The notes: generated by a model not told the origin, from the sequence alone. 64,000 bases of DNA from CAZQHK01 sp964593455 (GCA_964593455.1 CAZQHK010000017.1:33953-97952), one strand, 5' to 3'; positions 1 through 9,281 are shown, counted from the stretch's first letter. Numbers and translations: made by a program.

Positions 1-620
1 AAAGCAAACTCGTGGGAGAGAAGAGCCAGGATGGTGCTTAAAGCCATGAGTATCAGCAATGTAACCGATCGTTGCTGCCGGGCTTTCACGTAGAAAATAA
101 GACAGAGTAGCATGAACAGGGCGGCCATCGGAGCGCTCCGGCCGGAGATAAACGAGATGGATTCGGTGTGTACCGGGTGAACGGCAAACAAGAGGCTGCT
201 GAAGAAGGCGATTCTCCAGTCGTCAAAAAGCAGGGTTATCAGCCAATATATAGATAAAGAAACCAGCAGGTGAATGATAAAACTGGTGAGATGATAGCCG
301 GTTGGGTTTTCATACCACATGTAATAGTCCAGGGCGAAGGATAGCATAGGCAGTGGGCGGTAAGATGATATTTTTTGCTTGCTAAAGACTAACAGGTCTT
401 CTTTAAAAAAAACCATGGCGGCCGGAATACTCTTGAGATGCGTATTTTCCTGAATCAGCTGTTTATCCGTCCACACAAACGATCCTTTAAGCCCGTTTAA
501 ATACACGCCGGTGGTCACTGCTAAAAGGATGATCAAAGGCATCAACCTGAGTTTTCGCCGGTATTTCAATTCCGAAGAATGGTTTCTTTTTGTTTGTGTA
601 TTCCGTTTTTTTGTTCCCAT
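1..620 (-). CDS. Partial polytopic membrane protein, TMTC-like O-glycosyltransferase N-terminus
   Basis: The gene starts at ATG 620 and runs off the left edge, leaving about 206 codons. After a Lys/Arg-rich N-terminus there is a first membrane segment (about residues 28-45). Then come RPLPMLSFALDYYMW (about 90), GYHLTSFIIHLL and HPVHTESISFISGRS (about 150). This pattern is familiar from bacterial TPR-containing membrane proteins related to eukaryotic TMTC mannosyltransferases, where an N-terminal GT-C-like membrane half precedes C-terminal TPRs. The C-terminal half lies outside the window, so TPRs cannot be confirmed. It begins 26 bases after the stop of the glycosyltransferase at 647-2521 and is probably co-transcribed with it. 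Seen: sequence and topology. Inferred: glycosyl transfer from a polyprenyl donor outside the inner membrane. Confidence 0.7.
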   Translation of the reverse strand, partial: MGTKKRNTQTKRNHSSELKYRRKLRLMPLIILLAVTTGVYLNGLKGSFVWTDKQLIQENTHLKSIPAAMVFFKEDLLVFSKQKISSYRPLPMLSFALDYYMWYENPTGYHLTSFIIHLLVSLSIYWLITLLFDDWRIAFFSSLLFAVHPVHTESISFISGRSAPMAALFMLLCLIFYVKARQQRSVTLLILMALSTILALLSHEFA

Positions 621-646
621 GTTAATTTCCAGGATTCTCGGCCAGG

Positions 647-2521
647 TCAGAGATTTCCACCGAAGTTCCTATTGTACCTTGTCAGAACCTGTCTGTGAAG
701 ATCATGATATGCTGCGTCCCAATAAATCCAATGTCGTTGCTTTCCCGGAATGAATCCTTTCGGAAACCGGTTGGACAGCTGCGTCCAATCAACAGCCGGG
801 CCTTTGAGCAAAGAGGTCATAAAGAGTTCGAAATGAATGGTATTCAGTTCCTTGCTGTCGATGTTTTCTTTCTTGTCCAGATAATTCTCGATGTAGAGTG
901 AGCGATACGGTTGAGTGTTGCGGTTTGCCGCTAGAACGACGACAGTCCCGTTTCTACAGAGTATTTCCGCCACCGTATCAAACCCGGAAAAAACAGTTTT
1001 TTTCCCGGTTCCGGGAGGGAATTTCACCATGATATAATCGGCGTTTTTAAGAACGGTCTCGCGGTTGAGGGTTCGGTAATAACTGGTTCCCCGGCACCGA
1101 CTGTTATAGATGTTAAAGGTGGTCAGCATGTTCAGGTCTCGAAATTTTTCATATGGGATATCGCTGCGCCCAACGGTTTCAGGTGGAAATCCGTCAAGAT
1201 TATAGATCACACTGGGGAATAGATAATAGGCAATTCCCAGCGCCGCGTTCGGATCAAAACCGGCAATGACTAAATTCAAGGGAAATTTCCATCCCTTCAC
1301 GATCGTTTCGAAGGAGGCGTCTGGCAGTAAAATATCAGGGTTGACGGTGTCGAAAAGCGCTTCCTCTATGGCTTTTATCGGTAAGGGCTGATCGAAAAAG
1401 TAAGGGCAGTATACCGTGTGGGAAGTGATGGCCAGATACTGTCCTGTGGATAGCAGCAGTATGGTGATCAACAGCCCTTTTCTGAATCGTAATGACGATA
1501 CTTGCTGGATTCCTCTGAAGATGAGGAGCACAGCCGGGACCACGCACGGCGCCACGTGCCGTGGTTCTTTCACCGGTTGAAATATGAGCAGTGTCAGCGG
1601 TACCAAAAACCACGACCAGAGAACGAGGTCACGGCTGACAGCTTGCCGTGTCAGCCATCGACGTAGATTCTTCAGGTAAAAAACCGGCAGGAGAAGAAAT
1701 GGTGTGAGTATAAACAACTGCGTTTTCCAAATATGGGCGTAATAAAAAAATAAAGAATCCATGGACAGAACCTCAGGTGGTCCAAGCAGCCGCATGATAG
1801 GGTACACGGTGTTGCCCAGTGTCCGGTAATAGGTTACTGAATAAGGCAGAATCAATGTTTGTAAGGCCAGGGCGATCATCAACGGGGCAGTGAAAATGAT
1901 CAACAGCTCTCCGAAGCGGCGATAACGTTTATTGACAAGATTCCTAACCGTTTCGACGGCGAAAGGCCCAATGAAGAAGAGCGGATATGTCATCTTGGTC
2001 ATAAAGCCGAAACCGAGCATGGCGGCAAACGCAAACGAAGCCGGCCTCCGGGTAAAGTGGTCTGTCCTGAACAACAGGATGTAGTTCAGGGCGATGAGAG
2101 CGGTCAGGGATATCTCCACATAAAGTTCGCGCGAAAGCCCCAGTATCAGGGGAGAGGCTATGATTGTGGCCACTACCAGGAAGGCCGGCGCCCGGATGCC
2201 TGTTTGCCGACACAGTCGTCGAACTGCCAGAGCAAGCAGGGCGATAAAGAAAAAATTGGCCCATAAGGCAGCTGGAATGGAGTTTTTGATAACCATTACC
2301 GGATACAGAAAGAGGGGGAAAATCGAAGGGAGAAACAGGTCCTTGAGATTCCATTCTCCACCGGCTGTCCGGGTGGCGAACTGGTAGTATTGATCTGGGT
2401 CCATCCAGGAAAAGGCGTCCCGGTAGCGGATATCGAAATGAAAATCCACCGCAAAAAGGGTCAATAACAGGACAAGACATGCCCATTTGACAATCCGGGT
2501 AACGACCGTTTTATGATTCAT
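647..2521 (-). CDS. Glycosyltransferase family 39-like (GT-C) membrane protein
   Basis: A 624-residue polytopic protein. I start it at ATG 2521 (MNHKTVV). The frame stays open upstream, but that stretch overlaps the 3' end of the GH57 gene and has no membrane-protein character. A first membrane helix (about 10-28) is followed by the extracytoplasmic loop motif WMDPDQYYQF (about 39-48). Such acidic residues in the first loop are the usual catalytic/metal site of GT-C enzymes such as PMT/ArnT. About ten more hydrophobic segments follow, then a soluble C-terminal part of about 200 residues. The likely role is transfer of a sugar from a polyprenyl-phosphate donor on the periplasmic side; the acceptor is unknown. 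It lies 35 bases after the GH57 gene and 26 bases before the TMTC-like gene, so the three probably form one operon. Confidence 0.72.
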   Translation of the reverse strand: MNHKTVVTRIVKWACLVLLLTLFAVDFHFDIRYRDAFSWMDPDQYYQFATRTAGGEWNLKDLFLPSIFPLFLYPVMVIKNSIPAALWANFFFIALLALAVRRLCRQTGIRAPAFLVVATIIASPLILGLSRELYVEISLTALIALNYILLFRTDHFTRRPASFAFAAMLGFGFMTKMTYPLFFIGPFAVETVRNLVNKRYRRFGELLIIFTAPLMIALALQTLILPYSVTYYRTLGNTVYPIMRLLGPPEVLSMDSLFFYYAHIWKTQLFILTPFLLLPVFYLKNLRRWLTRQAVSRDLVLWSWFLVPLTLLIFQPVKEPRHVAPCVVPAVLLIFRGIQQVSSLRFRKGLLITILLLSTGQYLAITSHTVYCPYFFDQPLPIKAIEEALFDTVNPDILLPDASFETIVKGWKFPLNLVIAGFDPNAALGIAYYLFPSVIYNLDGFPPETVGRSDIPYEKFRDLNMLTTFNIYNSRCRGTSYYRTLNRETVLKNADYIMVKFPPGTGKKTVFSGFDTVAEILCRNGTVVVLAANRNTQPYRSLYIENYLDKKENIDSKELNTIHFELFMTSLLKGPAVDWTQLSNRFPKGFIPGKQRHWIYWDAAYHDLHRQVLTRYNRNFGGNL

Positions 2522-2556
2522 AACACTATTATAACGCAGCCGGACTTCCGGTGGTG

Positions 2557-5500
2557 CTACTCTAGGGCCAGCGGAGGAACAGCCAAACTGTTCTTGAGAA
2601 TCTTGAACTGAGACATTTGTTCGGGCAGCACCAGGTCGATGGCGGTGGCGCCATCGGTTGTTTGCCGCCCGCCGAACTGCCATTCGCTAACCCTTGTAGA
2701 GATCGACCGGACACGTCCTGCTGCGTTCCCGTCGTGTCCAAGAATAACAGGCAATATCCTGGTCTTTTTCTCTATTTTACCGATCAGGTTGATTGGCACC
2801 GAGAGCACCACCGCCGGTTGGAGGGGGTCAACTACCACCCGTACTCCCGCCCTGATTTCTACCTCCTGGCTGTCGGTAGCCCGGGCCAGGGCCGTTCTCC
2901 AGCCGTCGGCGGTGAGTGCCATGTGCCAGCCTCCGGCGACCTCGAAATTTCTGCCTTCCAGCGCCGTTTGTCGTGGTTCCGTTGTCAGTGTAGGGTTAAA
3001 GAGATAAACATCAAATGTCTGAAGGCTGAATCCCGACGGCCCTGACCAGGGATTGGAGATCGGGTTGGCCATACGGAATCTGAACAGGACCCTGTCTTCT
3101 GTGGTCAGAAGATCGAAACCTGTAAGATCGAAGACACCGGCGGAGAATACCTGGTTCTCGGGATAGGTATATGTGCCGGGGCCTTTATCGTCGTTATCCG
3201 GATCGTCCTGCGAAACTACCAGGACGGTGTCTGAGATCTCTCCCACCGGGAAAATATAGTGGATGGAAGAGTCCGGTCCCGGTAAATACTCGCTTTCTCC
3301 TCCTTCCGGTTTCCATTCCACGCTAACTCCCACCCGGCCATAGGAATGTGCCTCGATAGCCGACCAGGGGATAGAGAATTCGGCAATGTCCTGGATGAAC
3401 CGGTAAATCTTGCGGTAATCTTCCGTACGGACTCCATTGGGAAAGGCCTGAACGATAAACGTTCCGGGATTGTGTGCCGGTATCTCGATCACCAACTGAT
3501 TTTCTTTGGAAAAGGTGCCGGCTGTTTCCGGCCGTACGTAAACAGTCAGGACTCCCCGGGGTCGATTATCAGTTTCCTGGCCGGTGCCGGTCATTTTGGC
3601 CATGATGTACAGGTTGTCGCGGTCATAGGCCAGCCGGGCTTCTTTCAGATTGCCTCCGGCGGCCATGGTCTGTGCTGCTCCTCCCGGCTTCAGACTCACA
3701 CCGGCCGCCCACTCGTCGGCCGGGTTCGCAACTCCGTCGATGGTGGCGGAAGCGTACCCTTCGGGAAACTCGGCGGGAACGACTACTGATGGGGGAACGA
3801 TAGGTTCATCGAGAAAGGCGGGATCAGGCTTCCCGGTCAGGCGATAAACGTTTTTGAGAGTATTACGAAACTGGACATCGAAAGCGGAATCGTTGGCGCT
3901 TTCCTGGTCGTATCCGAACCACCAGAACCAGTCCGATCCTTCGGCGGCCAGTATCTCATTCCACACTGCCTCTTCCACATCGGGGGCAATTTCACCCTGG
4001 TCCAGGACCGCTTGCCAGTACTCTCTCACGTTTTGAAGCATTTTCCAGGCCTTGTTCTCTTGCTCCTCGCCGATCCAGATATGGAAATCGGCATCGATCC
4101 AGGACCCCGGCCACAACTTCTCTATCTGAGGAATCTGGAAATCATCCGGTAGCGATTCCAGGTAATCACTGATCCTGACTGTTTTAAGCCAGTTGCTTTC
4201 GATGCTGAGACGGCGGTAGAGTTCCCTGAGGAACCGTTCTCCCCGATCGGGGTAATGCTCCCAGGCGTTCTCTCCATCGAGGACGATGGTAGCAATGTAT
4301 GGTCTGTCCTGGGGCATGGAGTCGTGAATCTCACGCAGCCGGCCGATGAAATCGGATACCGCTTCTGAGGCCGCCATTTTCGAGTAGCGAAAACCGATTC
4401 TATCGGAAAGCCTGGTGTCCCGGAACAGCATATGAAGGCGGCTGTCTCCCTCGCTAACGAGATAGGGAAGATACTTCTGTTCGAGTGTCAGTTCTTTGGG
4501 ACCGAACGACCGCTGTAACACACTGACATCACTCAGGAACCAGGAAAAACTCTCGTCGGCCACCAACGGAATGATCTCCTGGGCGACGCTGCCCTCACCG
4601 GGCCACATGCCCCTGGGGTTCCGGCCGAAGATTTCGGCGTACAAATGTTTGGCCTTCTTCACGTGAAGGCTGGCATCGCCCGGCCATTTGAAAGCCGGTT
4701 TGGGCATCGGTTCCCCTGAAAGGGCGACTTTTCCCAGATCGGAGTTGTACACCAGGGGCAGAATCGGATGGGCGTAGGGGGTGGTGATAACTTCGATCTG
4801 GCCTGCTTCCTGGGCTTCCCGGTAGGTATTAAGCACCGAGTCGAGGATGGAAATCTGTTCATCAAAAAGATTTTTTTTATCGTCTTCATCGAAATGCTTT
4901 CCAGCCAGACCTTTGTCCCATAGCCGTCCCAGGGAACTCTCCGGTTTACGTAACATGGGATGAGTCCAGGTAAGATCGAACCATACCTGGAGGTCACGGA
5001 GTTCCTCTACTGAAAACTGGGTCACGGCGTCTGCCGGTCCGAACCGGTCCCGTTTGTCGAGGAGTGCCTGGTAGGGAGCTGAGGTGGAAATCATGGTTGG
5101 TTGTGGCATGTCAAAATATCTCACCAGTAGGAAAAAAGTATCGTCATTGTCGAGAGATTCGGCTTTCTTCATGGCTACCTGCATACGCCGGTCGGAGTGC
5201 TTGTCGCTTTTATACATGGAAATAATGTCCTTCATCTGGAGCATGAGGCTGGGAGTTATGTTGAAGTTGCACTTGATGGAAGGATAATCTTTCACCAATT
5301 TAATCATGGGTAGATAGGCATTGGCCGAGTGGATTCTCACCCAACCTTCTTCGTAGGAACCTGTTTCCGGGTCTTTAAAGTAACGCGGCTGGTGATGATT
5401 CCACACCAGGGCCAGGAAGAGCGGATTCTTGTCTTCTTCCAGGGCCAGCGGTTCACCCGTAAGCGGTTTTTCAAGGGCGGTTTCCACTCCTGAAAAAACC

Positions 5501-5712
5501 GGTTCAACGGGAACCAGAGTGATCGCTTCCTGAGTGGCGGTGTCGTCACTCAATATAAAATCCTGATGTTCTTCGACAACTTCGATTTCCAACTCCCCCG
5601 GTGACAGCCGCGGTACCGGTGGTGGCCCCTGGGCCTGGGACCAGGCGGGAAGAAGGAGAAAACCTATCGTTAAAAGGAGACGTGATGTAAGCGCAGTAAC
5701 ATTTTTACTCAT
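2557..5712 (-). CDS. Secreted glycoside hydrolase family 57 with C-terminal glucodextranase-type module
   Basis: A 1051-residue protein with a Sec signal peptide (about 1-27, SQA/QG). The GH57 domain covers about 98-560. It shows the motif-1 NHHQP (105-109), MWPGEGSV (about 369) with the Glu expected to be the nucleophile, and VLDGENAWE (about 477) with the Asp expected to be the acid/base. The C-terminal part (about 660-1030) begins IDGVANPADEW and later has a Tyr/Asn-rich DPDNDDKGPG segment typical of the module at the C-terminus of glucodextranases and amylopullulanases (PF09985-like). The predicted substrate is therefore an alpha-glucan. GGGAGG lies 8 bases before ATG 5712. It is the first gene of a minus-strand group with two membrane glycosyltransferases. 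The exact specificity (alpha-amylase, amylopullulanase, glucanotransferase) cannot be read from sequence. Confidence 0.88.
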   Translation of the reverse strand: MSKNVTALTSRLLLTIGFLLLPAWSQAQGPPPVPRLSPGELEIEVVEEHQDFILSDDTATQEAITLVPVEPVFSGVETALEKPLTGEPLALEEDKNPLFLALVWNHHQPRYFKDPETGSYEEGWVRIHSANAYLPMIKLVKDYPSIKCNFNITPSLMLQMKDIISMYKSDKHSDRRMQVAMKKAESLDNDDTFFLLVRYFDMPQPTMISTSAPYQALLDKRDRFGPADAVTQFSVEELRDLQVWFDLTWTHPMLRKPESSLGRLWDKGLAGKHFDEDDKKNLFDEQISILDSVLNTYREAQEAGQIEVITTPYAHPILPLVYNSDLGKVALSGEPMPKPAFKWPGDASLHVKKAKHLYAEIFGRNPRGMWPGEGSVAQEIIPLVADESFSWFLSDVSVLQRSFGPKELTLEQKYLPYLVSEGDSRLHMLFRDTRLSDRIGFRYSKMAASEAVSDFIGRLREIHDSMPQDRPYIATIVLDGENAWEHYPDRGERFLRELYRRLSIESNWLKTVRISDYLESLPDDFQIPQIEKLWPGSWIDADFHIWIGEEQENKAWKMLQNVREYWQAVLDQGEIAPDVEEAVWNEILAAEGSDWFWWFGYDQESANDSAFDVQFRNTLKNVYRLTGKPDPAFLDEPIVPPSVVVPAEFPEGYASATIDGVANPADEWAAGVSLKPGGAAQTMAAGGNLKEARLAYDRDNLYIMAKMTGTGQETDNRPRGVLTVYVRPETAGTFSKENQLVIEIPAHNPGTFIVQAFPNGVRTEDYRKIYRFIQDIAEFSIPWSAIEAHSYGRVGVSVEWKPEGGESEYLPGPDSSIHYIFPVGEISDTVLVVSQDDPDNDDKGPGTYTYPENQVFSAGVFDLTGFDLLTTEDRVLFRFRMANPISNPWSGPSGFSLQTFDVYLFNPTLTTEPRQTALEGRNFEVAGGWHMALTADGWRTALARATDSQEVEIRAGVRVVVDPLQPAVVLSVPINLIGKIEKKTRILPVILGHDGNAAGRVRSISTRVSEWQFGGRQTTDGATAIDLVLPEQMSQFKILKNSLAVPPLALE

Positions 5713-5741
5713 CTAAAAAACCTCCCGTTTCCACTCCCGAG

Positions 5742-5771
5742 AGTATAGCACAACGGCCCATATCTTGACAC
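5742..5771 (-). promoter_or_regulatory. Candidate promoter of the GH57 gene
   Basis: On the minus strand GTGTCA (5771-5766), an 18-base spacer and TATACT (5747-5742) lie about 30 bases before the start codon. The -35 overlaps an inverted repeat at 5764-5781. Support is sequence match only. Confidence 0.4.
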
Positions 5772-5781
5772 CTGCGTCAAG
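5764..5781. promoter_or_regulatory. Inverted repeat CTTGAC-N6-GTCAAG
   Basis: A perfect dyad with 6-base arms spaced by 6 bases sits over the -35 of the minus-strand GH57 promoter in the divergent GH57/trkH region. This is a plausible operator; the regulator is unknown. Confidence 0.4.
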
Positions 5782-5851
5782 CCGGCGAACATTTCCCATC
5801 TCAGATACGTTAATGTCTCTCCTGACGATAGAGCCTCTTTTGGGTTATGGG

Positions 5852-5880
5852 TTGACGTAAACAAGGTTGCTTCCTAGAAT
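5852..5880 (+). promoter_or_regulatory. Sigma-70-type promoter of the trkH-trkA operon
   Basis: TTGACG (5852-5857), a 17-base spacer and TAGAAT (5875-5880) lie 25 bases before the trkH ATG. A GAGGAG motif at 5886-5891 is the likely ribosome binding site, somewhat far from the start. Confidence 0.55.
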
Positions 5881-5905
5881 GGCGTGAGGAGATGCTACCC
5901 GACTG

Positions 5906-7429
5906 ATGCGAAACCGATTTCAGACTATACACATCATATTCAATTTTCTCGGCTCCCTCTTTATCGTACTGGGAGGCTTACTGCTTCTGCCTTTGGTGTT
6001 TGTGGTGGCCGGCGGTGAACTGGAGGGGGGAATGGCCACCCTGTGGGCTTTTGTGGTGCCCAGCGTGGCATCGTTCCTGCTGGGAACTCTTTTGACCCTA
6101 GTTTGCCGGCGGGGTGTTCCCAACAGTGTTCAGGCTATGCTTATATGCTGCCTGGGTTGGATCGGGTTTTCCGCTATCGGTGCCATCCCGTTTGTGATCG
6201 GTATCGGGGTGAGCTACCTGGATGGGTATTTCGAGACCATGAGCGGTTTTACGACTACCGGCATAACCATGTTATCCGGGCTCGACTCCATGCCGCGGAG
6301 CATACTCTTCTGGAGGAGTCTGACTCAGTGGCTGGGCGGGCTTGGTATTGTCACCTTTTTCCTGGCCGTGACCTTTCGCGGCGGGAGCGCTCACCGGCTT
6401 TTCGGCGCCGAGAGTCACAAAATCGATGTGGGCCGGCCGGTTCCGGGCATAGCCCGAACACTCAAGATCCTGTGGGGAATCTATGCCCTTTTTACCTTGA
6501 TCATCGTGCTGGGGTTGATAGGCGTGGGAATGTCCGCTTTCGACAGCGTCTGCCACAGTTTTACGGCCCTTTCAACCGGCGGATTTTCTCCGTATGACGC
6601 CAGTATCGAGTATTATCGGATAGCAGGATATACTCATTATCGGTGGATCGAGTACATCCTGGTGTTGGGCATGATTCTGGGAGGCACGAACTTCCTCATT
6701 CACTACCGGGTATTAAACGGTAACTTCAAGGCACTTTGGGACAATATGGAGATGCGTTACTGGTGGAGTGGAATCGGGATCTTTGTGGCCATTATTGTCT
6801 TGGAACGCTATCTTCGACTCGACCCTGTGGCGGGGTTGTCCAGTGCCGGCGGCGGGTTCTGGAAACAACTGGAAGAAAATTTCCGTATTGTCCTGTTCCA
6901 GGTAGTCTCCATTCTGACCACGACCGGGTTCGGGACCCGGGACATCGGGACGTCTTTTTTCGGTCACACCGCCAAGCAGCTTTTTCTGGTCATGATGGTT
7001 GTCGGCGGGTGTGTGGGCTCGACCGGTGGCGGCATCAAAGTGCTGCGAATAGGTATTTTGATGAAACTGATTCGCCGGGAGGTATTCAAACTCCGTACGC
7101 CGCCCCGGGCTGTATCCACTGTGTTAATAGATGGAACCCCCCTGCATTCAAATGAAATCTACCGGGTGAGTGGATTGTTTTTCACCTGGATTTTCCTGCT
7201 GGTAATCGGTGGTTGTATCACCGCTTTTCTTTCTAATCTTGACGGGCTCGCGGCCGCCTCGGGAATGTTCAGTGCCCTGGGAAATATCGGCCCCTGTTAC
7301 ATCCCGGTCAAGTTTATGGGAGAGCTTCATCCGCTCATCAAAATCGTCTATATATTCGGTATGCTGGCCGGGCGTTTGGAAATCCTGCCCGTGCTGCTTC
7401 TGTTCAGCCGAAAAGCGTGGCAGGCATAA
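5906..7429 (+). CDS. trkH: TrkH/KtrB-family potassium channel-transporter subunit
   Basis: 507 residues forming the K+ translocating subunit in the inner membrane. The four pore-loop repeats of the family are visible: GFTTTG (about 114), STGGFS (about 223), TTTGFG (about 338) and GNIGP (about 458). The central QWLGGLGIV and the GCVGSTGGGIKV segment are also typical. The next gene, 14 bases downstream, encodes the cytosolic NAD-binding gating subunit, so the two form a standard Trk/Ktr system. The length is closer to TrkH than to the shorter KtrB. The single-RCK partner resembles KtrA, so the substrate-coupling class (Na+ or H+) is left open. A promoter is placed at 5852-5880. Confidence 0.93.
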   Translation: MRNRFQTIHIIFNFLGSLFIVLGGLLLLPLVFVVAGGELEGGMATLWAFVVPSVASFLLGTLLTLVCRRGVPNSVQAMLICCLGWIGFSAIGAIPFVIGIGVSYLDGYFETMSGFTTTGITMLSGLDSMPRSILFWRSLTQWLGGLGIVTFFLAVTFRGGSAHRLFGAESHKIDVGRPVPGIARTLKILWGIYALFTLIIVLGLIGVGMSAFDSVCHSFTALSTGGFSPYDASIEYYRIAGYTHYRWIEYILVLGMILGGTNFLIHYRVLNGNFKALWDNMEMRYWWSGIGIFVAIIVLERYLRLDPVAGLSSAGGGFWKQLEENFRIVLFQVVSILTTTGFGTRDIGTSFFGHTAKQLFLVMMVVGGCVGSTGGGIKVLRIGILMKLIRREVFKLRTPPRAVSTVLIDGTPLHSNEIYRVSGLFFTWIFLLVIGGCITAFLSNLDGLAAASGMFSALGNIGPCYIPVKFMGELHPLIKIVYIFGMLAGRLEILPVLLLFSRKAWQA

Positions 7430-7443
7430 GGAGGAAATGAACC

Positions 7444-8139
7444 ATGTACGTCGTTGTTGCCGGAGCAGGCATAATCGGGCATCAGATTACAAAAATGTTG
7501 GTTGAAAACAAACATGATGTGGTGGCCATAGACCGGGACCAGGATGTCTGCGAATCCATCTACGCCGACACGGGAGCGCTCACGATTCACGGGAACGCCA
7601 CCGATATCAACGTCTTGGAACGCGCGGGCGCTGACAAAGCGGATGTCATTCTCTGTCTGATGCGGTACGCTTCAGACAACATCGCCTGCGCTCTGGTGGC
7701 TAAAAGTCTGGGAATTCCTCGCATTATTGCCCGACTCCGCAATCCCCGTTACGAGGAAGCGTACAAGTTGGCGGGGATCACCAGCATTGTCAGGATGGCG
7801 GACTTGCTGGTCAGCCAGATCATTATGGAAGTCGAGCAGCCGAAAGTGCGCAGCATCATGACTCTCGGTGGAGGGAAAGCGGGAATATACGCGGTCAAGA
7901 TTTTGCCGGAAGCGAAAACCGTCGGTATGAAGATCAAAGCTATCGCGCAGCACAAAAAGTTTCCCAGCGAATGCGTGTTCATGGGTATCTATCGGGAACA
8001 GGATGATGATTTCAGGATTCCCCGGGGGAATCACAGTCTCAAGGAAGGAGACACCGTCTTCCTTATCTCGAAAAGTCAGGATATCAAAGAAGCTACCGAT
8101 TTCCTGGCAGACACCGGCGCCAAAGGGTTTCTCAAGTAA
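7444..8139 (+). CDS. trkA: TrkA/KtrA-family RCK potassium uptake regulator
   Basis: 231 residues comprising one RCK unit. An N-terminal Rossmann fold has the dinucleotide motif GAGIIG (7-12) and an acidic residue at the end of the second strand (VAIDRD). The TrkA-C domain occupies about 140-225. This is half the length of the double-RCK E. coli TrkA and the same size as KtrA, so it should form an octameric ring on the TrkH partner and gate it in response to nucleotides. AAGGAGG lies just upstream of ATG 7444 at the end of trkH. It ends 11 bases from the stop codon of the converging FAH-family gene. Confidence 0.92.
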   Translation: MYVVVAGAGIIGHQITKMLVENKHDVVAIDRDQDVCESIYADTGALTIHGNATDINVLERAGADKADVILCLMRYASDNIACALVAKSLGIPRIIARLRNPRYEEAYKLAGITSIVRMADLLVSQIIMEVEQPKVRSIMTLGGGKAGIYAVKILPEAKTVGMKIKAIAQHKKFPSECVFMGIYREQDDDFRIPRGNHSLKEGDTVFLISKSQDIKEATDFLADTGAKGFLK

Positions 8140-8150
8140 CCTGGCCGTTG

Positions 8151-8759
8151 CTATTTTACGGTCCAGGTCTGCTCCAGGAGCAGCTTCTTCTGGCGGAATA
8201 GTTTTCCGGTAAATACGTTGCCCCGGGCGAAGGTGCCGACTCCTTTCGGGGTTCCCGTCATGACGATATCGTTATCGTCCAGCGTAAAGTGTCGGGCAAT
8301 CTCTTTGAGTATGGCAGAGGGTTTGTGGAGCATGAGATCCACGGAACCGTTCTGCCTGAGTTCTCCGTTTATCCAGAGCTCAAGGGCCAGGTCCCGGAAG
8401 TTTTCCGTGAAAGGTATGAAACGTGAGAAAATCGCTGACCTGTCAAAGGCCTTTGATTTTTCCCAGGGGAGCCCTTTTCCCTTCAGCCGTTTCTGCACTT
8501 GTGAAAGGGTCAGGTCCAGCCCGAACCCGATCCCTGCCGGTCTTCCGTCACGCATGATGAATGAGAGTTCTCCCTCGTATCGTGAGGCCGCGGCCGGCAG
8601 GACGAGATCTTCGGATACGGCGCTGTTTGGTTTCATGAACAGGACGAGTTCTTCAGGATCTCTCCCCTTAAGCTCGCGAATGTGTTCCACGTAGTTCATT
8701 CCAACGCAGACGATTTTGCCGGGAACGACGTTTTGATTGTCGAAATTGACGCAATGCAT
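8151..8759 (-). CDS. Fumarylacetoacetate hydrolase (FAH)-family protein
   Basis: 202 residues. I chose ATG 8759 (MHCVNFDN): AGGAG lies about 9 bases upstream, and the promoter at 8781-8810 would leave longer N-terminal forms untranscribed. Family motifs are VGMNYVEHIREL (about 18-30), LFMKPNSA (about 40), YEGELSFIM (about 59) with the Glu ligands for the divalent metal, and MTGTPKGVG near the C-terminus. Family members cleave C-C bonds in acylpyruvates or decarboxylate oxaloacetate-like 2-oxoacids. Small single-domain members like this one are often acylpyruvases or oxaloacetate decarboxylases, but the substrate cannot be assigned here. It appears to be a single-gene unit converging on trkA. 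Confidence 0.85.
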   Translation of the reverse strand: MHCVNFDNQNVVPGKIVCVGMNYVEHIRELKGRDPEELVLFMKPNSAVSEDLVLPAAASRYEGELSFIMRDGRPAGIGFGLDLTLSQVQKRLKGKGLPWEKSKAFDRSAIFSRFIPFTENFRDLALELWINGELRQNGSVDLMLHKPSAILKEIARHFTLDDNDIVMTGTPKGVGTFARGNVFTGKLFRQKKLLLEQTWTVK

Positions 8760-8780
8760 AGGTTTCTTCTCCTGTCCGGA

Positions 8781-8810
8781 AGCATACCACCATGTCGGCG
8801 TAGCGGTCAA
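8781..8810 (-). promoter_or_regulatory. Promoter of the FAH-family gene
   Basis: On the minus strand TTGACC (8810-8805), an 18-base spacer and TATGCT (8786-8781) give a short leader of about 15 bases that carries the AGGAG ribosome binding site. Confidence 0.5.
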
Positions 8811-8923
8811 AATGAAGGGTAATGGATTGCGAAGACCGTTTTAAGGGATTCCCCAAAAGACAAAGAAGAGAAAATGCGATAAACTTTCTGTAACACGGAT
8901 CCTAACACGGAGGTTGGAATTCA

Positions 8924-9278
8924 TTGAGCGGTAGTATCGGCTATCCCCATCCCGGTAACAGTTCAAATAAACTGTCGATCCTGGTAGTTGGTGATCAACC
9001 ACAGGATACCTTGAGCATCGTTTCGGTGCTGGAAGGATTTGATATTGACGACAGTTTCGTTCTCTCCCGGGTGCACACTGTCCGGGGCGCGTTCGAGAAT
9101 ATCGTTAACAAGTCCCCTGATGTGATTATCGTAACCGTGACCGGAATAACGTCGGCCGGGATAGATGTGCTGCAAAATATCCGGAATTTCGCCAAATCCA
9201 GAATTTCCGGTTTTCCTCGATCGCTACGATGGTAAAGTCGCCCAGGCGAAAAGGATTTTTTACCCCATCCACCGATAA
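8924..9278 (+). pseudogene. Frameshifted, degenerate response-regulator receiver domain
   Basis: Translation from TTG 8924 (GGAGG about 8 bases upstream) gives a receiver-like N-terminus: KLSILVVGDQPQD, then SPDVIIVTVTG and IDVLQNIRNFAK. The open frame ends at 9235, but the receiver reading continues after a +1 shift at 9194-9197. The shifted frame reads PEFPVFLDRYDGKVAQAKRI and stops at 9276-9278, completing the fifth strand and last helix. The phosphoacceptor Asp is replaced by Thr and the first acidic residue of the DD pair by Gly, so phosphorylation is unlikely even if the frame is intact. Either the gene is decaying or the assembly has an extra base. A TAACACGGA repeat (period 12, 8891-8911) precedes the ribosome binding site. 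Confidence 0.6.
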
Positions 9279-9281
9279 AAT

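Noticed and set aside
2522..2683. Upstream extension of the GT39 gene
   Set aside because: It overlaps the 3' end of the GH57 gene, is Arg-rich and lacks any membrane or signal character; ATG 2521 is adequate.
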